From Gammaproteobacteria bacterium (GTDB lineage Bacteria; Pseudomonadota; Gammaproteobacteria; JAUZRS01), in NCBI GenBank assembly GCA_030949385.1, contig JAUZSP010000005.1:1-64000 (forward strand): DNA of 64,000 nucleotides, in the 5' to 3' direction. Position numbers and translations under genes: made by a program. This document shows, piece by piece, positions 19,046 through 29,293 of this stretch. Under the pieces are notes generated by a model. That model did not search any database. It was not told the origin of the DNA and saw only the letters and a list, made by a program, of their open reading frames with translations. Every line of letters starts with the position of its first letter. Position 1 is the stretch's first letter.

Positions 19046-20589
19046 ACCTCACCCAGTTGCGGGTGTCCCTTATCGCTCCCTTGATCGAGTTTATTCAGCG
19101 CGTTGACGTAGGCTTTCACCGAGGCCACCACAATGTCGGTGTCCGCTCCCTGACCGTTAATAATACGGCCTTCGTAAGTCAGACGTGTGGTCACCTCTCC
19201 CTGAGAATCCGTACCACTGGTGACATTATTGACCGAGTAGAGGGTCAATTCGGTGCCGCTGTTCACAATGGACTCAATCGCTTTAAAGGCCGCATCCACT
19301 GGTCCACCACCCGTGGCACTGGCGGAATGCTCCACCCCAGCCACCGACAAGGTCACGCTGGCGGTGGGGGTTTCACCGGTCTCGGAACAGGCTTTAACCG
19401 AAATCAACTGTACCGTTTCATTCTCAGCCACCAAATTGGCATCGGTCACCAAGGCTTGCAGATCGTCATCGTAGATCTCATGTTTTTTATCGGCCAGATC
19501 TTTAAAACGAGCAAAAGCCGCGTTCAACTCTTCCTCAGAGTCAAAGACAATATCCAGCTCTTCCAAGCGGGTGCGGAAGGCGTTACGCCCCGAATGTTTG
19601 CCCAGCACAATGCGGTTGTTGCTCCAGCCCACATCTTGAGCGCGCATGATTTCGTAGGTTTCGCGACTCTTCAAAATACCGTCTTGATGAATGCCCGACT
19701 CATGAGCAAAGGCATTCGCACCCACAATGGCTTTATTCGGCTGCACCGGAAAACCGGTGATGTTAGAGACCAAACGTGAACAGGGTACAATTTGCGTTGT
19801 GTCCAAAGTGGTGTTGCAGCTAAATACATCCTGGCGCGTTTGCAGTGCCATCACCACCTCTTCCAGAGCCGCGTTGCCCGCCCGTTCGCCTAAGCCATTG
19901 ATGGTACATTCAACCTGCCGTGCGCCGTGCAACACCGCCGACAGAGAGTTCGCCACCGCCAAACCCAAATCATTATGGCAATGCACGGAAAAAATCGCTT
20001 TGTCGGCGTTGGGAACACGCTCCATCAAATTATGGATCAATTGACCAAATTGATGCGGCACGTTGTAACCCACCGTATCGGGAATATTGATGGTGGTCGC
20101 ACCGGCATCAATCACCCGCTCAATTACACGACAGAGAAAATCCAACTCAGAACGCCCCGCATCTTCAGGCGAAAACTCGACGTTATCGGTGTAACGACGC
20201 GCCCGTTTAACCGCCTTAACCGCCTGTTCCACCACCGCATCGGGCTGCATGCGCAATTTATGTTGCATGTGAATCGGTGAGGTGGCGATAAAGGTATGAA
20301 TCCGTGCCGAAGCGGCCGGAGCCAAGGCTTCACCGGCACCGTCAATATCACGGTCGATGGCACGCGCCAAAGCACAGATGGTGCTCTCTTTAATGGTTTT
20401 AGCGATGACGTTCACCGCCTCAAAATCACCCTTACTCGCCACCGGAAAACCGGCTTCGATCACATCCACCTGCATCTTTTCCAACGCTTTGGCAATGCGC
20501 AGCTTTTCATCTTTGGTCATCGAAGCGCCCGGGCTCTGTTCGCCGTCACGCAAGGTGGTATCAAAAATAATTAATTTTTCTTTGCTCAT
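19042..20589 (-). CDS. leuA: 2-isopropylmalate synthase
   Basis: First committed step of leucine synthesis: condensation of 2-ketoisovalerate with acetyl-CoA. The 515 residues are normal for the family. The HMGL-like TIM-barrel N-terminus is [18 protein letters not shown], the metal-binding site [12 protein letters not shown] follows, and so does [13 protein letters not shown]-like [17 protein letters not shown]. The C-terminal region (about 390-515) is the LeuA dimer/allosteric domain that binds leucine for feedback inhibition. A promoter and possible leader peptide lie upstream (20680-20832). The ilvIHC genes lie upstream on the same strand. Confidence 0.97.
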   Translation of the reverse strand: MSKEKLIIFDTTLRDGEQSPGASMTKDEKLRIAKALEKMQVDVIEAGFPVASKGDFEAVNVIAKTIKESTICALARAIDRDIDGAGEALAPAASARIHTFIATSPIHMQHKLRMQPDAVVEQAVKAVKRARRYTDNVEFSPEDAGRSELDFLCRVIERVIDAGATTINIPDTVGYNVPHQFGQLIHNLMERVPNADKAIFSVHCHNDLGLAVANSLSAVLHGARQVECTINGLGERAGNAALEEVVMALQTRQDVFSCNTTLDTTQIVPCSRLVSNITGFPVQPNKAIVGANAFAHESGIHQDGILKSRETYEIMRAQDVGWSNNRIVLGKHSGRNAFRTRLEELDIVFDSEEELNAAFARFKDLADKKHEIYDDDLQALVTDANLVAENETVQLISVKACSETGETPTASVTLSVAGVEHSASATGGGPVDAAFKAIESIVNSGTELTLYSVNNVTSGTDSQGEVTTRLTYEGRIINGQGADTDIVVASVKAYVNALNKLDQGSDKGHPQLGEV

Positions 20590-20679
20590 GAGACTCTTTC
20601 CATCAGACCGTTCGCAGAACGATCATAAAATATCAGGGGTAATGGGTAAGGTGACGTATTGACCCTCGTCAGGGTAACT

Positions 20680-20763
20680 TTAGACTGCCCAAGGCAGCAA
20701 AAAGCGTAGCTCAAGCAGAGCTGAAGGGAGAAGCTGAAAGGGGTGTTTCGTGCAGATGTTCAT
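20680..20763 (-). promoter_or_regulatory. Possible leucine-rich leader peptide of leuA (27 codons)
   Basis: On the minus strand an ATG at 20763 opens a 27-residue frame with seven leucines, ending QLLPSALLELRFLLPWAV and a TAA at 20680. Three Leu-Leu pairs cluster in the last two thirds, as in attenuation leaders. The start lies about 35 nt after the predicted transcription start. Small hairpins follow (CTGCC/GGCAG inside the frame; ACCCT/AGGGT and an overlapping TGACG/CGTCA beyond it). Against the call: no clear ribosome-binding site and no T-run terminator before leuA. Confidence 0.4.
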
Positions 20764-20786
20764 AGAAAAAAGACACTGTAAAAATC

Positions 20787-20832
20787 CGAATAAGTAAAGG
20801 CCACTATAGCCTTACCTTATTCGTTTTGCCAA
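20787..20832 (-). promoter_or_regulatory. leuA promoter overlapped by a large dyad
   Basis: Minus-strand -35 TTGGCA (20827-20832) and -10 TATAGT (20803-20808) are spaced by 18 bp, immediately after the pssA stop. The -10 lies in the loop of a near-perfect inverted repeat (20787-20801 against 20809-20823, arms CGAATAAG-TAAAGGC and its complement). The dyad could be a repressor operator or an RNA hairpin ending pssA transcripts; the sequence does not decide between them. Confidence 0.5.
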
Positions 20833-20835
20833 GCC

Positions 20836-21600
20836 CTATTTGTCGCTTGATTCCGTGACGTCACGCCCGCGTTTTCGATACCAACGATAACCACTCCAAA
20901 GAGGGCCGGAAAGCGCGTAGGCCAGCATCACCAAAAAAATCACTTTGGGCGGATCAATGGAGGTCAAAACAAAGATCAAAACCACCGCCAACAAGGTCAT
21001 AAACGGGATCTTCTGTTTGGCATTAAAATCTTTGAAACTGTAATAGGGAAAACGGCTCACCATTAACAGACCGCTAAACAGCGTCACCACCAGCGCCAAA
21101 GTTGACAACTCTTCGCCACTGTAACCCATGTCGTTTCCGACCCAAACCATACAGACCATAATCGCTGCCGCTGCTGGACTGGCCAAACCTTGGAAAAAGC
21201 GTTTGTCCGCCGTCCCCACCTGAGTATTAAAACGCGCCAAACGCAGCGCACCGCAGGCGGTGTAGAGAAAAGCCACCAACCAACCGATATTGGCCCAACT
21301 CCAACCTGGAATGTGTACCAAAGCCCACTCATAAACCACCAAAGCCGGAGCCAGACCAAAAGACACCATATCGGAGAGGCTGTCGTACTCCGCCCCAAAA
21401 TCGCTCTGTGTATTGGTCATGCGTGCCACACGGCCATCCAGACCATCCAATATCATGGCAATTAAAATGGCCAGCGCAGCATTATTAAATTGGCCACTCA
21501 TGGCGGCAATAATGGCGTAAAAACCGGCAAACAGAGCCGCAGTGGTAAAGAGATTGGGCAACAGATAGATGCCGCGATGGGGTTTTATTGGATCGCTCAT
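20836..21600 (-). CDS. pssA: CDP-diacylglycerol-serine O-phosphatidyltransferase
   Basis: Integral membrane enzyme making phosphatidylserine, precursor of phosphatidylethanolamine. It has the CDP-alcohol phosphotransferase signature DGLDGRVARMTN...GAEYDSLSD, with the conserved Asp and Gly residues in order, followed by several transmembrane helices. The start at 21600 (MSDPIKPHRGIYLLPN) is chosen because GAGG lies about eight bases upstream; an earlier TTG gives 14 more residues. In many proteobacteria pssA lies between the ilv and leuA genes, as here. Confidence 0.93.
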   Translation of the reverse strand: MSDPIKPHRGIYLLPNLFTTAALFAGFYAIIAAMSGQFNNAALAILIAMILDGLDGRVARMTNTQSDFGAEYDSLSDMVSFGLAPALVVYEWALVHIPGWSWANIGWLVAFLYTACGALRLARFNTQVGTADKRFFQGLASPAAAAIMVCMVWVGNDMGYSGEELSTLALVVTLFSGLLMVSRFPYYSFKDFNAKQKIPFMTLLAVVLIFVLTSIDPPKVIFLVMLAYALSGPLWSGYRWYRKRGRDVTESSDK

Positions 21601-21684
21601 GAGTTCAGCCTCTGTCAAAACAGCAGGTGGAGTCAACGGCAAATCAGCTTCACCACAGAAGGCAAAGCTGAATGTAGATCGGGA

Positions 21685-23244
<1,560 letters not shown>

Positions 23245-23245
<1 letters not shown>

Positions 23246-24963
23246 TATGACAACTCCCGTGGGGGTGGCATGTGCATTTCGTGATGGCCTTTGCCGTTGG
23301 CGATCATGGGGTAGACGTTTTCGGTCTGATCGGTAATAAAGTCCAAGAAGACGGTACGGTCTTTCAGCGCAATCGCTTCACGAATCGCCCCTTCCACATC
23401 AGCAGGGTCTTCAATGCGAAAACCCACATGGCCGTAACTTTCGACCAATTTGACAAAGTCTGGCAACGCATCCATGTAAGAGTGCGAATAACGACGATCA
23501 TAAAAGAACTCCTGCCACTGGCGCACCATGCCCATGTAGCGGTTGTTCAAACAGAGAATATTGATCGGCAAATCGTACTGCTTGCAGGTAGAAAGCTCCT
23601 GAATGCACATCTGAATGCTCGCCTCACCGGTCACACAGGCCACCGTCGCATCGGGATGTGCCAACTGCACGCCCATAGCAGAAGGCAGACCAAACCCCAT
23701 CGTGCCCAAACCACCGGAGTTGATCCAGCGACGAGGCTTAGTGAAGGGGTAATATTGCGCCGCCCACATCTGATGCTGCCCCACATCGGAGGTCACAAAA
23801 GCATCACCCTCGGTGACTTTGTGCAAAGATTGAATCACCGATTGCGGCTTGATCACGCTGCTGCTGGTCGCATAGGCCATGCAATCTTTGTCTTGCCAAA
23901 GGGCAATCTGCTGCCACCACGCCGCCAACGCCTTAGCATCGGGTTTAATGTCGGTCTCTTCCAACAAAGTCAGCATGTCGTTCATGACCTCTTTCACATC
24001 ACCCACAATCGGCACATCCACAGGCACCGTTTTGGAGATCGAAGAGGGATCGACGTCAATATGAATGATCTTAGCGTGTGGACAGAAATGCTCCAGATCA
24101 CCGGTAACACGATCATCAAAACGCGCCCCAATGGCCAACAGCACATCGCACTCGTGCATGGCCAAATTGGCTTCATAGGTACCGTGCATCCCCAGCATGC
24201 CGACAAACTGCTTATCGGTGCCAGGATACGCACCCAAACCCATCAAGGTATTGGTGATCGGATAACCCAAGGTTTGAGTCAACTGAGTCAATTCATCGGC
24301 CGCATCACCCAACACCACGCCACCACCGCTGTACAGCATCGGTCTTTTCGCCGCCAGCAGCAGATCCACCGCCCGGCGAATCTGCCCAGGGTGACCTTTA
24401 CTGGTGGGGTTGTAGGAACGCATACTCACCGTTTTAGGGTAATCAAACGGCACTTTGACATCTGGGGCGGTAATGTCTTTGGGAACATCAATAACCACCG
24501 GCCCTGGACGACCCGTTGTGGCAACGTAAAAGGCTTTCTTAATGGTCTCCGCCAAGTCTTTAACGTCCTTGACCAAAAAGTTGTGTTTTACACAAGGGCG
24601 AGTGATGCCAATGGAATCCACTTCTTGGAACGCATCACTGCCAATGACCTTTTTGGGCACTTGGCCGGTGATCACCACCATCGGAATGGAATCCAGATGC
24701 GCGGTAGCAATGCCCGTGACCGCATTGGTTGCACCAGGACCAGAGGTAACCAAAACCACCCCAGGTTTGCCTGTTGAACGTGCGTAACCGTCCGCTGCGT
24801 GGGTTGCCCCCTGCTCGTGACGCACCAGAATGTGCTTTATCCCTTCGCTACGATACAGCGCATCGTAAATGTGCAACACCGCACCACCTGGATAACCAAA
24901 AATGAACTCGACCCCTTCCTCTTTCAGGGCCTGGACGAGGATATCGCCACCTGATAATTCCAC
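23245..24963 (-). CDS. ilvI: Acetolactate synthase catalytic (large) subunit
   Basis: Thiamine-diphosphate enzyme that makes acetolactate or acetohydroxybutyrate from pyruvate. The 572 residues have all three domains. The activating Glu lies in RHEQGATHAADGYAR, the FAD-binding middle domain is present, and the ThDP motif reads VTGEASIQM...NNRYMGMVRQW. The usual GDG is GEA here, so Glu would take the metal-ligand role; this form is seen in other homologues. It heads the ilvI-ilvH-ilvC(-pssA) run. A strong terminator lies 50 bp upstream, so its promoter or read-through control must be close to it. Confidence 0.95.
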
Positions 24964-25011
24964 CCGCTACTCCCAAAACACTGTTTTCTTTGGGGGTTTA
25001 TTCCCCACCGC

Positions 25012-25046
25012 AAAAAACTCAACCCCCCGCAAGCGGAGGGTTGAGT
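25012..25046 (-). terminator. Rho-independent terminator upstream of ilvI
   Basis: On the minus strand ACTCAACCCTCCGC and GCGGGGGGTTGAGT form a long hairpin followed by six T (complement of 25012-25017). It most likely ends the exported-protein gene at 25089. Because it lies only 50 bp before ilvI and a weak -10 (TAGAAT) sits just upstream, attenuation of ilvIHC is an alternative. Confidence 0.82.
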
Positions 25047-25088
25047 CGGATAAGAGCGCTATTCTAATACGATAAAATCAGGATTTCA

Positions 25089-26015
25089 CTAATAATCGCT
25101 CTCAGCCGCCTTGACACCTGCAACGGCTTGCAACGCGCGCTCAATCGCAGGCGGACTCTCCATAATTTTCATGAAGCTGTTATCCCCCATCATGTTCAGA
25201 TCAGGAAAGCTGATCGCAATACGAAAACGGGCGTGCAGAGCTTCTGCTTGTTTGCCGTTCACCAAAATTTCATAAGGCAGATGCGCAGCACTGCTGAGCT
25301 TTTCAAAGTCAACCACACTCATAATAAAAGCATCATCACTGTATTTATCTCCCTTTGCGCCCTTCTGCATTGCCACCCCAAACAGCACTTGATCACGACC
25401 AGGAATCTCAACTCGATACAGCATCGAAACACCCGCAGTCTTGGCTTTTAGCCCCTTATCAATCTGCGCCACAGCGGCCTCAAACGAAACAAACTCAGCC
25501 AGCTCATAAGGCTCGTCAAAATATTCCATACCAAAGGTGTAGTGATAGCCGCGCAGATCATCGGCAGTCAAACCCTTAGCACCAAAAGGCTCCCCCGCCC
25601 CCAGAGCATCAGCCAAAGCTTTTGAGACCCCCGCCAAATCGCTCTCCAATTGATAGGCGTTCGCCCAATAAACAGGATTGGTATACGCCACTTCAATCTT
25701 ATCAGCACGCTTGACCAATGAGACCCGCTGCACCGCTGCATACGCACCTCGTTTCGTGGCAGCAGCCGCTTTTTTCAGTTCATCACTGCTGACCAAAACC
25801 AACTGCACACCATCATAAGATGCGTACGTTCCCACCACTTCAAAACCGGCACCCTGCAACGCTTTCTCAGTCGCAGCAGTAGCCTCTTGCAGAGAACCAC
25901 CGGCGGCATTGGCCAAAATAAACGGTTTTAATTTTTCTGCCGCCAACACGGACTGTGCACCAACCAACATGAACAGGGCAAAAATAACCCGATAAAACGG
26001 CTGTATTCTCTTCAT
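25089..26015 (-). CDS. Exported protein of unknown function
   Basis: I do not recognise a named family with confidence. From the ATG at 26015 the protein has a clear signal peptide (FYRVIFALFMLVGAQSVLA, cut before AEK). About 285 mature residues follow in an alternating alpha/beta pattern. The N-terminal half (EATAATEKALQGAGFEVVG, then YTNPVYWANAY) resembles DUF302-like folds. It is probably periplasmic. It is followed by the strong terminator at 25012 and preceded by the FadL-type porin gene, 84 bp away on the same strand, so the two may be co-expressed. Confidence 0.6.
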   Translation of the reverse strand: MKRIQPFYRVIFALFMLVGAQSVLAAEKLKPFILANAAGGSLQEATAATEKALQGAGFEVVGTYASYDGVQLVLVSSDELKKAAAATKRGAYAAVQRVSLVKRADKIEVAYTNPVYWANAYQLESDLAGVSKALADALGAGEPFGAKGLTADDLRGYHYTFGMEYFDEPYELAEFVSFEAAVAQIDKGLKAKTAGVSMLYRVEIPGRDQVLFGVAMQKGAKGDKYSDDAFIMSVVDFEKLSSAAHLPYEILVNGKQAEALHARFRIAISFPDLNMMGDNSFMKIMESPPAIERALQAVAGVKAAESDY

Positions 26016-26099
26016 TTTAATTTTCTCTAAATTTGATTTTACCCATTTGAAAAGGGCTGACACAAAGGTCAGCCTCTACAAATAGACACTTGAACCCTT

Positions 26100-27584
26100 C
26101 TACAAACTGTGGCTGTACATAATCTGAAAATTGGCCTGCGCATGTTTGGAGGTCACACCACTGTCGCCCACTGCGGTCACATCCGGTGCAATGGCCATAG
26201 AAGCGCTCAAATCACTTGCCGGAGTCAAAGCCAGAGTAAAACCGGCGGTGTAATGATTCTCAACAATGGCTGGAAAAAGCGGATTCAAAGTTGAATTGGG
26301 CACAGGATTACTGGCAATATTCATCCCCGCACGAATGGTCAAGGCCGGCCCCATTTTAAACGCACCGCCCAATTGAATCACGGTCTGATCTTCCCATTTT
26401 TGGAACAGCTCTAGATCCATAACCTGACCGGCAAAACCCGCCGCCAATGGATTCGCTTGGTTTGCATCAGAGGTAAACTGCATACGGAAACTGTCCATCA
26501 CACCAGACCAATAAATCTGTTTGATGTCTGCGGCCAACATCACCGCAGGACTTACTTTCAGGGCTGCACCCACACCCAAGGTAGCAGGCCACTGAAAATC
26601 AACAACACTGATTTTACCACTGACAGGCACGTTCACTGTTGAGTAGGTGCCAGCCAAAGTACCTATTCCCGTTTGCGGGTTAAAATTCCCATTCACAATA
26701 GCATCATTGAAATTAGCATCCATAGTCAAAGATGCGTTACTGGTTTCTAAATCACCCATATTGGTTTTAGTATGGAAGGTCGCGCCAAAGGTTAGGCCAC
26801 TGCTGGCTTTAAAGGTCAGTCCCAGCTTGGCACCGAAACCGGTACCCATTGCTTCACCGCTAAAATCACTGTCATTGGAAAAATCAAAACGCACTTTTTG
26901 CACTGGGTTAGCAGGGTTTAAAACACTTGCACCAATGGAACCCACAAAGGAATTAACCAAACTACCTGAGGCAGTACCCGCATTATTGGCCTTACCTGGC
27001 ATAAAGTCATCAAACTGCCGTCCATTCATGGCCATTTTCAGATCCATGCCCGCCCAGACAAAATCCAAGGAGCCACCCACGCTGAGCTGATGATTGACCT
27101 GAAAAGAGAGTGGGGCCATCAAACGACCCACACCCACTTCAGAACGCACCCCATCATCTAAAAGAGTAGTGTTTGCTGTAGCTAAGAAAGAATCTTTTGC
27201 ATACTCAGTCCCCATTCCCCCTTGGCTGTACAGAGCCACACCGTAACTAAGCTGACCTTGCTTGGTGACCCAACCTGCCCCTGGCATTAGATAGGAGGTA
27301 CCTGTTGAATCGGCCTGTGGTGCGCCAGCCGAAACCGTTGGGTTTAAAAAACCAAGCGTAACGTCCAGACGACTTTCACCATCACTCATCAAAGACAAAG
27401 TAGCAGGGTTATTCATTGAAGCAGCTGAACCGTTATCGTAGGCCATCGAAGCCCCACCCATTCCGGTCGCCTCAGGGCCATATCCTTCCAAGTTCATGCC
27501 ATTGGTAGCTAACGCAGCCGTAGGGGCAACTAAAATGGCCAAAACAGCTGAAGAAAGTAACGAACGTCTGTATATCAAACTCAT
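26100..27584 (-). CDS. FadL/TodX-type outer-membrane transport protein
   Basis: Beta-barrel of the OMPP1/FadL family, which takes up long-chain fatty acids or other hydrophobic compounds. It starts MSLIYRRSLLSSAVLAILV with a signal peptide cut after ALA. The mature N-terminus NGMNLEGYGPEATGMGG has the family's NPA-type neighbourhood (MNNPATLS) and hatch region, and the protein ends in an aromatic-poor SHSL. The start at 27584 has AGGG nine bases upstream. The frame is open a further 75 codons upstream, including an ATG at 27773 with a strong GGAGG site, which is odd. Confidence 0.85.
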   Translation of the reverse strand: MSLIYRRSLLSSAVLAILVAPTAALATNGMNLEGYGPEATGMGGASMAYDNGSAASMNNPATLSLMSDGESRLDVTLGFLNPTVSAGAPQADSTGTSYLMPGAGWVTKQGQLSYGVALYSQGGMGTEYAKDSFLATANTTLLDDGVRSEVGVGRLMAPLSFQVNHQLSVGGSLDFVWAGMDLKMAMNGRQFDDFMPGKANNAGTASGSLVNSFVGSIGASVLNPANPVQKVRFDFSNDSDFSGEAMGTGFGAKLGLTFKASSGLTFGATFHTKTNMGDLETSNASLTMDANFNDAIVNGNFNPQTGIGTLAGTYSTVNVPVSGKISVVDFQWPATLGVGAALKVSPAVMLAADIKQIYWSGVMDSFRMQFTSDANQANPLAAGFAGQVMDLELFQKWEDQTVIQLGGAFKMGPALTIRAGMNIASNPVPNSTLNPLFPAIVENHYTAGFTLALTPASDLSASMAIAPDVTAVGDSGVTSKHAQANFQIMYSHSL

Positions 27585-27822
27585 AATATCTACCCTGCGG
27601 TCTTTATAAAAATTGATTAGAACCCTTCCTTGTCTGTGTCTAATTGTTGCATTAAAACAACAAAAATGGCACTCCCATGCGGATAAGTTGACAAAAAAAA
27701 GCGACAGTGTCAAAACAATTGTCGTTTTTAACTGCAAATACACAATCAAGTCTTTGATACTGGGGTTTTCCATACCCTTCCTCCACATAAACAGAACAAT
27801 TCCATACACAATGATTAGCCAT
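27585..27822. other. Intergenic region upstream of the FadL-type gene
   Basis: It contains the in-frame open extension of the porin gene described above and a TTGACA hexamer on the minus strand without a convincing -10. No RNA gene or separate coding sequence was seen. Confidence 0.4.
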
Positions 27823-27860
27823 AAAAAAACGCCAAGCTGCAGATGCAGGTTGGCGTTTTA
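27823..27860 (-). terminator. Terminator of the rhodanese-tusA-dsrE2 cluster
   Basis: AACGCCAA and TTGGCGTT bracket a paired GCTGCA/TGCAGG-type stem, with a run of seven T on the minus strand after the hairpin. It lies 28 bp after the dsrE2-like stop. Confidence 0.85.
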
Positions 27861-27887
27861 AAGTGCAGAAAAATCCGCAGGGAAATT

Positions 27888-28370
27888 TTAGATATACAAA
27901 CAGATGTCCGACTCACCGGCAAATTCAAAGAAGGTCGCTGCGCCACCGAACTCCAAGCCATCAACAAAATCAGCAGGGTTCATGTCAAACAGATCAACGG
28001 TCATCTGGCAAGCCACCATTCTCACTTCGGCTTCCTGACAGAGATCACGCAGCTCACCGACACTGGCGATGCCTTTGGCTTTCATTTTCTGCTTCATCAG
28101 GCCGGTCATAATGCTCTGCATACCAGGAATTGCGGTACCAATTACAGGGAACCATTTATCCATGCCCAAAGGCATTGGCATACCAGGATTACCCAAAGGG
28201 CTGACCTGCAATTTCAAATCTTTTTTCACCAACTGCAAACCGTAGAAGGTAAAGAAAATTTCAGTTTCATAACCCAAAGCCGCCGCGGTGGAAGCCAAGA
28301 TGAAGGGAGGGTAAGCCCAATCGAGGGTGCCTTTTGTTGCAATAATCGCAAGCTTTTTTGCATCAGCCAT
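27888..28370 (-). CDS. dsrE2: DsrE2-like sulfur-relay protein
   Basis: DsrE/DsrF/DrsH-like protein of 160 residues. It starts KKLAIIATKGTLDWAYPPF, has a mid-protein hydrophobic Met-rich part, and carries two conserved cysteines (Cys111 and Cys121 in DLCQEAEVRMVACQM), likely persulfide carriers. In sulfur oxidisers dsrE2 sits with rhd and tusA, and these proteins pass sulfane sulfur towards the cytoplasmic oxidation machinery. That order (rhd, tusA, dsrE2) is present here on one strand. A terminator follows directly. Confidence 0.82.
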   Translation of the reverse strand: MADAKKLAIIATKGTLDWAYPPFILASTAAALGYETEIFFTFYGLQLVKKDLKLQVSPLGNPGMPMPLGMDKWFPVIGTAIPGMQSIMTGLMKQKMKAKGIASVGELRDLCQEAEVRMVACQMTVDLFDMNPADFVDGLEFGGAATFFEFAGESDICLYI

Positions 28371-28445
28371 AGTCGTTCCACCTTCTAAAAAAATAATTCA
28401 ATACGGAAAAACAGCCGGTTAAATAACCGACTGCCTACAAAATGA

Positions 28446-28676
28446 TTAAGACTTCTTAATCATAAAGATAAATTTGCCAGCCTCTTCACCAGAAGAGAGC
28501 AACTCATTACCTGTTTGTTTTGAAAATGCTTCAAAATCCTTAACCGAACCAGGATCGGTAGCAACAATGCGCAGCACTTGACCTGTAGACAGAGTACCCA
28601 ACGCTTTCTTAGCACGCAAAATTGGCAGGGGACAGTTCAGTCCAGAGGCATCCAATTCTTGATCAAAATCAGCCAT
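28446..28676 (-). CDS. tusA: TusA-family sulfur carrier
   Basis: Small sulfur-transfer protein with the CPxP motif (SGLNCPLPILRAKKAL, Cys15), which carries a persulfide. The start MADFDQ at 28676 is preceded by GGGA at suitable spacing; an ATG five codons earlier is possible. It lies between rhodanese and dsrE2-like genes, 75 bp before the latter. With them it should shuttle sulfur during sulfide or thiosulfate oxidation, although tRNA thiolation is the role of the E. coli homologue. Confidence 0.92.
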   Translation of the reverse strand: MADFDQELDASGLNCPLPILRAKKALGTLSTGQVLRIVATDPGSVKDFEAFSKQTGNELLSSGEEAGKFIFMIKKS

Positions 28677-28803
28677 AATATTCATTCCCATTTATTTGTT
28701 ATTAGCAAGCCGTGCTTGCATTTCATACCCAAAAAAAGCCCGACATTTATATGCGAATCGCTACCGAAACGCAAGTAGACCCCGTTTCGCCTAGGGATAA
28801 CCC

Positions 28804-29151
28804 CTAGGAAGCAACGGGCAGACCACTTCGCACCCAAGCGATAATGCCGCCACGTAAATTATGTACATTATGATTACCATGATTCATCGTAAACGCACAC
28901 GCTTGGGCAGAACGAGCACCGGTACGACAGTAAAACACTGTGGCAACCTCTTCATCTTTAAACTGATCAATCTGCAACGGCAGTAGATGCAGTGGCAGCT
29001 GTTCCGCATCAGGAAGCATGCCCTGAGCCATTTCAGCTGGGCTGCGCACATCTACTAAGCGCACCTGCTTGCCGCTTTGCAGCCACTCATTCAGTCCATT
29101 TGCATCAATTTCACTGATATTCAACCAAACCTCCATCTGCGCCATTGGCAA
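28804..29151 (-). CDS. rhd: Single-domain rhodanese (thiosulfate sulfurtransferase family)
   Basis: Rhodanese domain of about 115 residues with LVDVRSPAEMAQG and the active-site loop FYCRTGARSA (Cys near residue 75). It should accept sulfane sulfur and load it onto TusA. The start is uncertain between 29151 and an ATG five codons later. It heads the rhd-tusA-dsrE2 set. A CCTAGGG/CCCTAGG hairpin overlaps the gene end (about 28789-28808). Confidence 0.88.
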   Translation of the reverse strand: MPMAQMEVWLNISEIDANGLNEWLQSGKQVRLVDVRSPAEMAQGMLPDAEQLPLHLLPLQIDQFKDEEVATVFYCRTGARSAQACAFTMNHGNHNVHNLRGGIIAWVRSGLPVAS

Positions 29152-29293
29152 TCAAAAAGTTAATCAGCATATTATTATATTCTATGCCGTTAAGGTCAAC
29201 CCTTTTTATTACACCCCACCAATGGGGAACTTCGGGTAAACTGATAACGTCGGATAGCCACTTATAATCAGCTACGGAAAAACACCCCCTACC

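Noticed and set aside
18871-19779. Plus-strand open frame opposite leuA and the uracil-DNA glycosylase gene
   Set aside because: Antisense shadow of well-identified genes with no recognisable domain.
23272-24777. Long plus-strand open frame of 501 codons opposite ilvI
   Set aside because: It is His/Arg-rich shadow sequence antisense to a clear acetolactate synthase gene; no motif or ribosome-binding site supports it.
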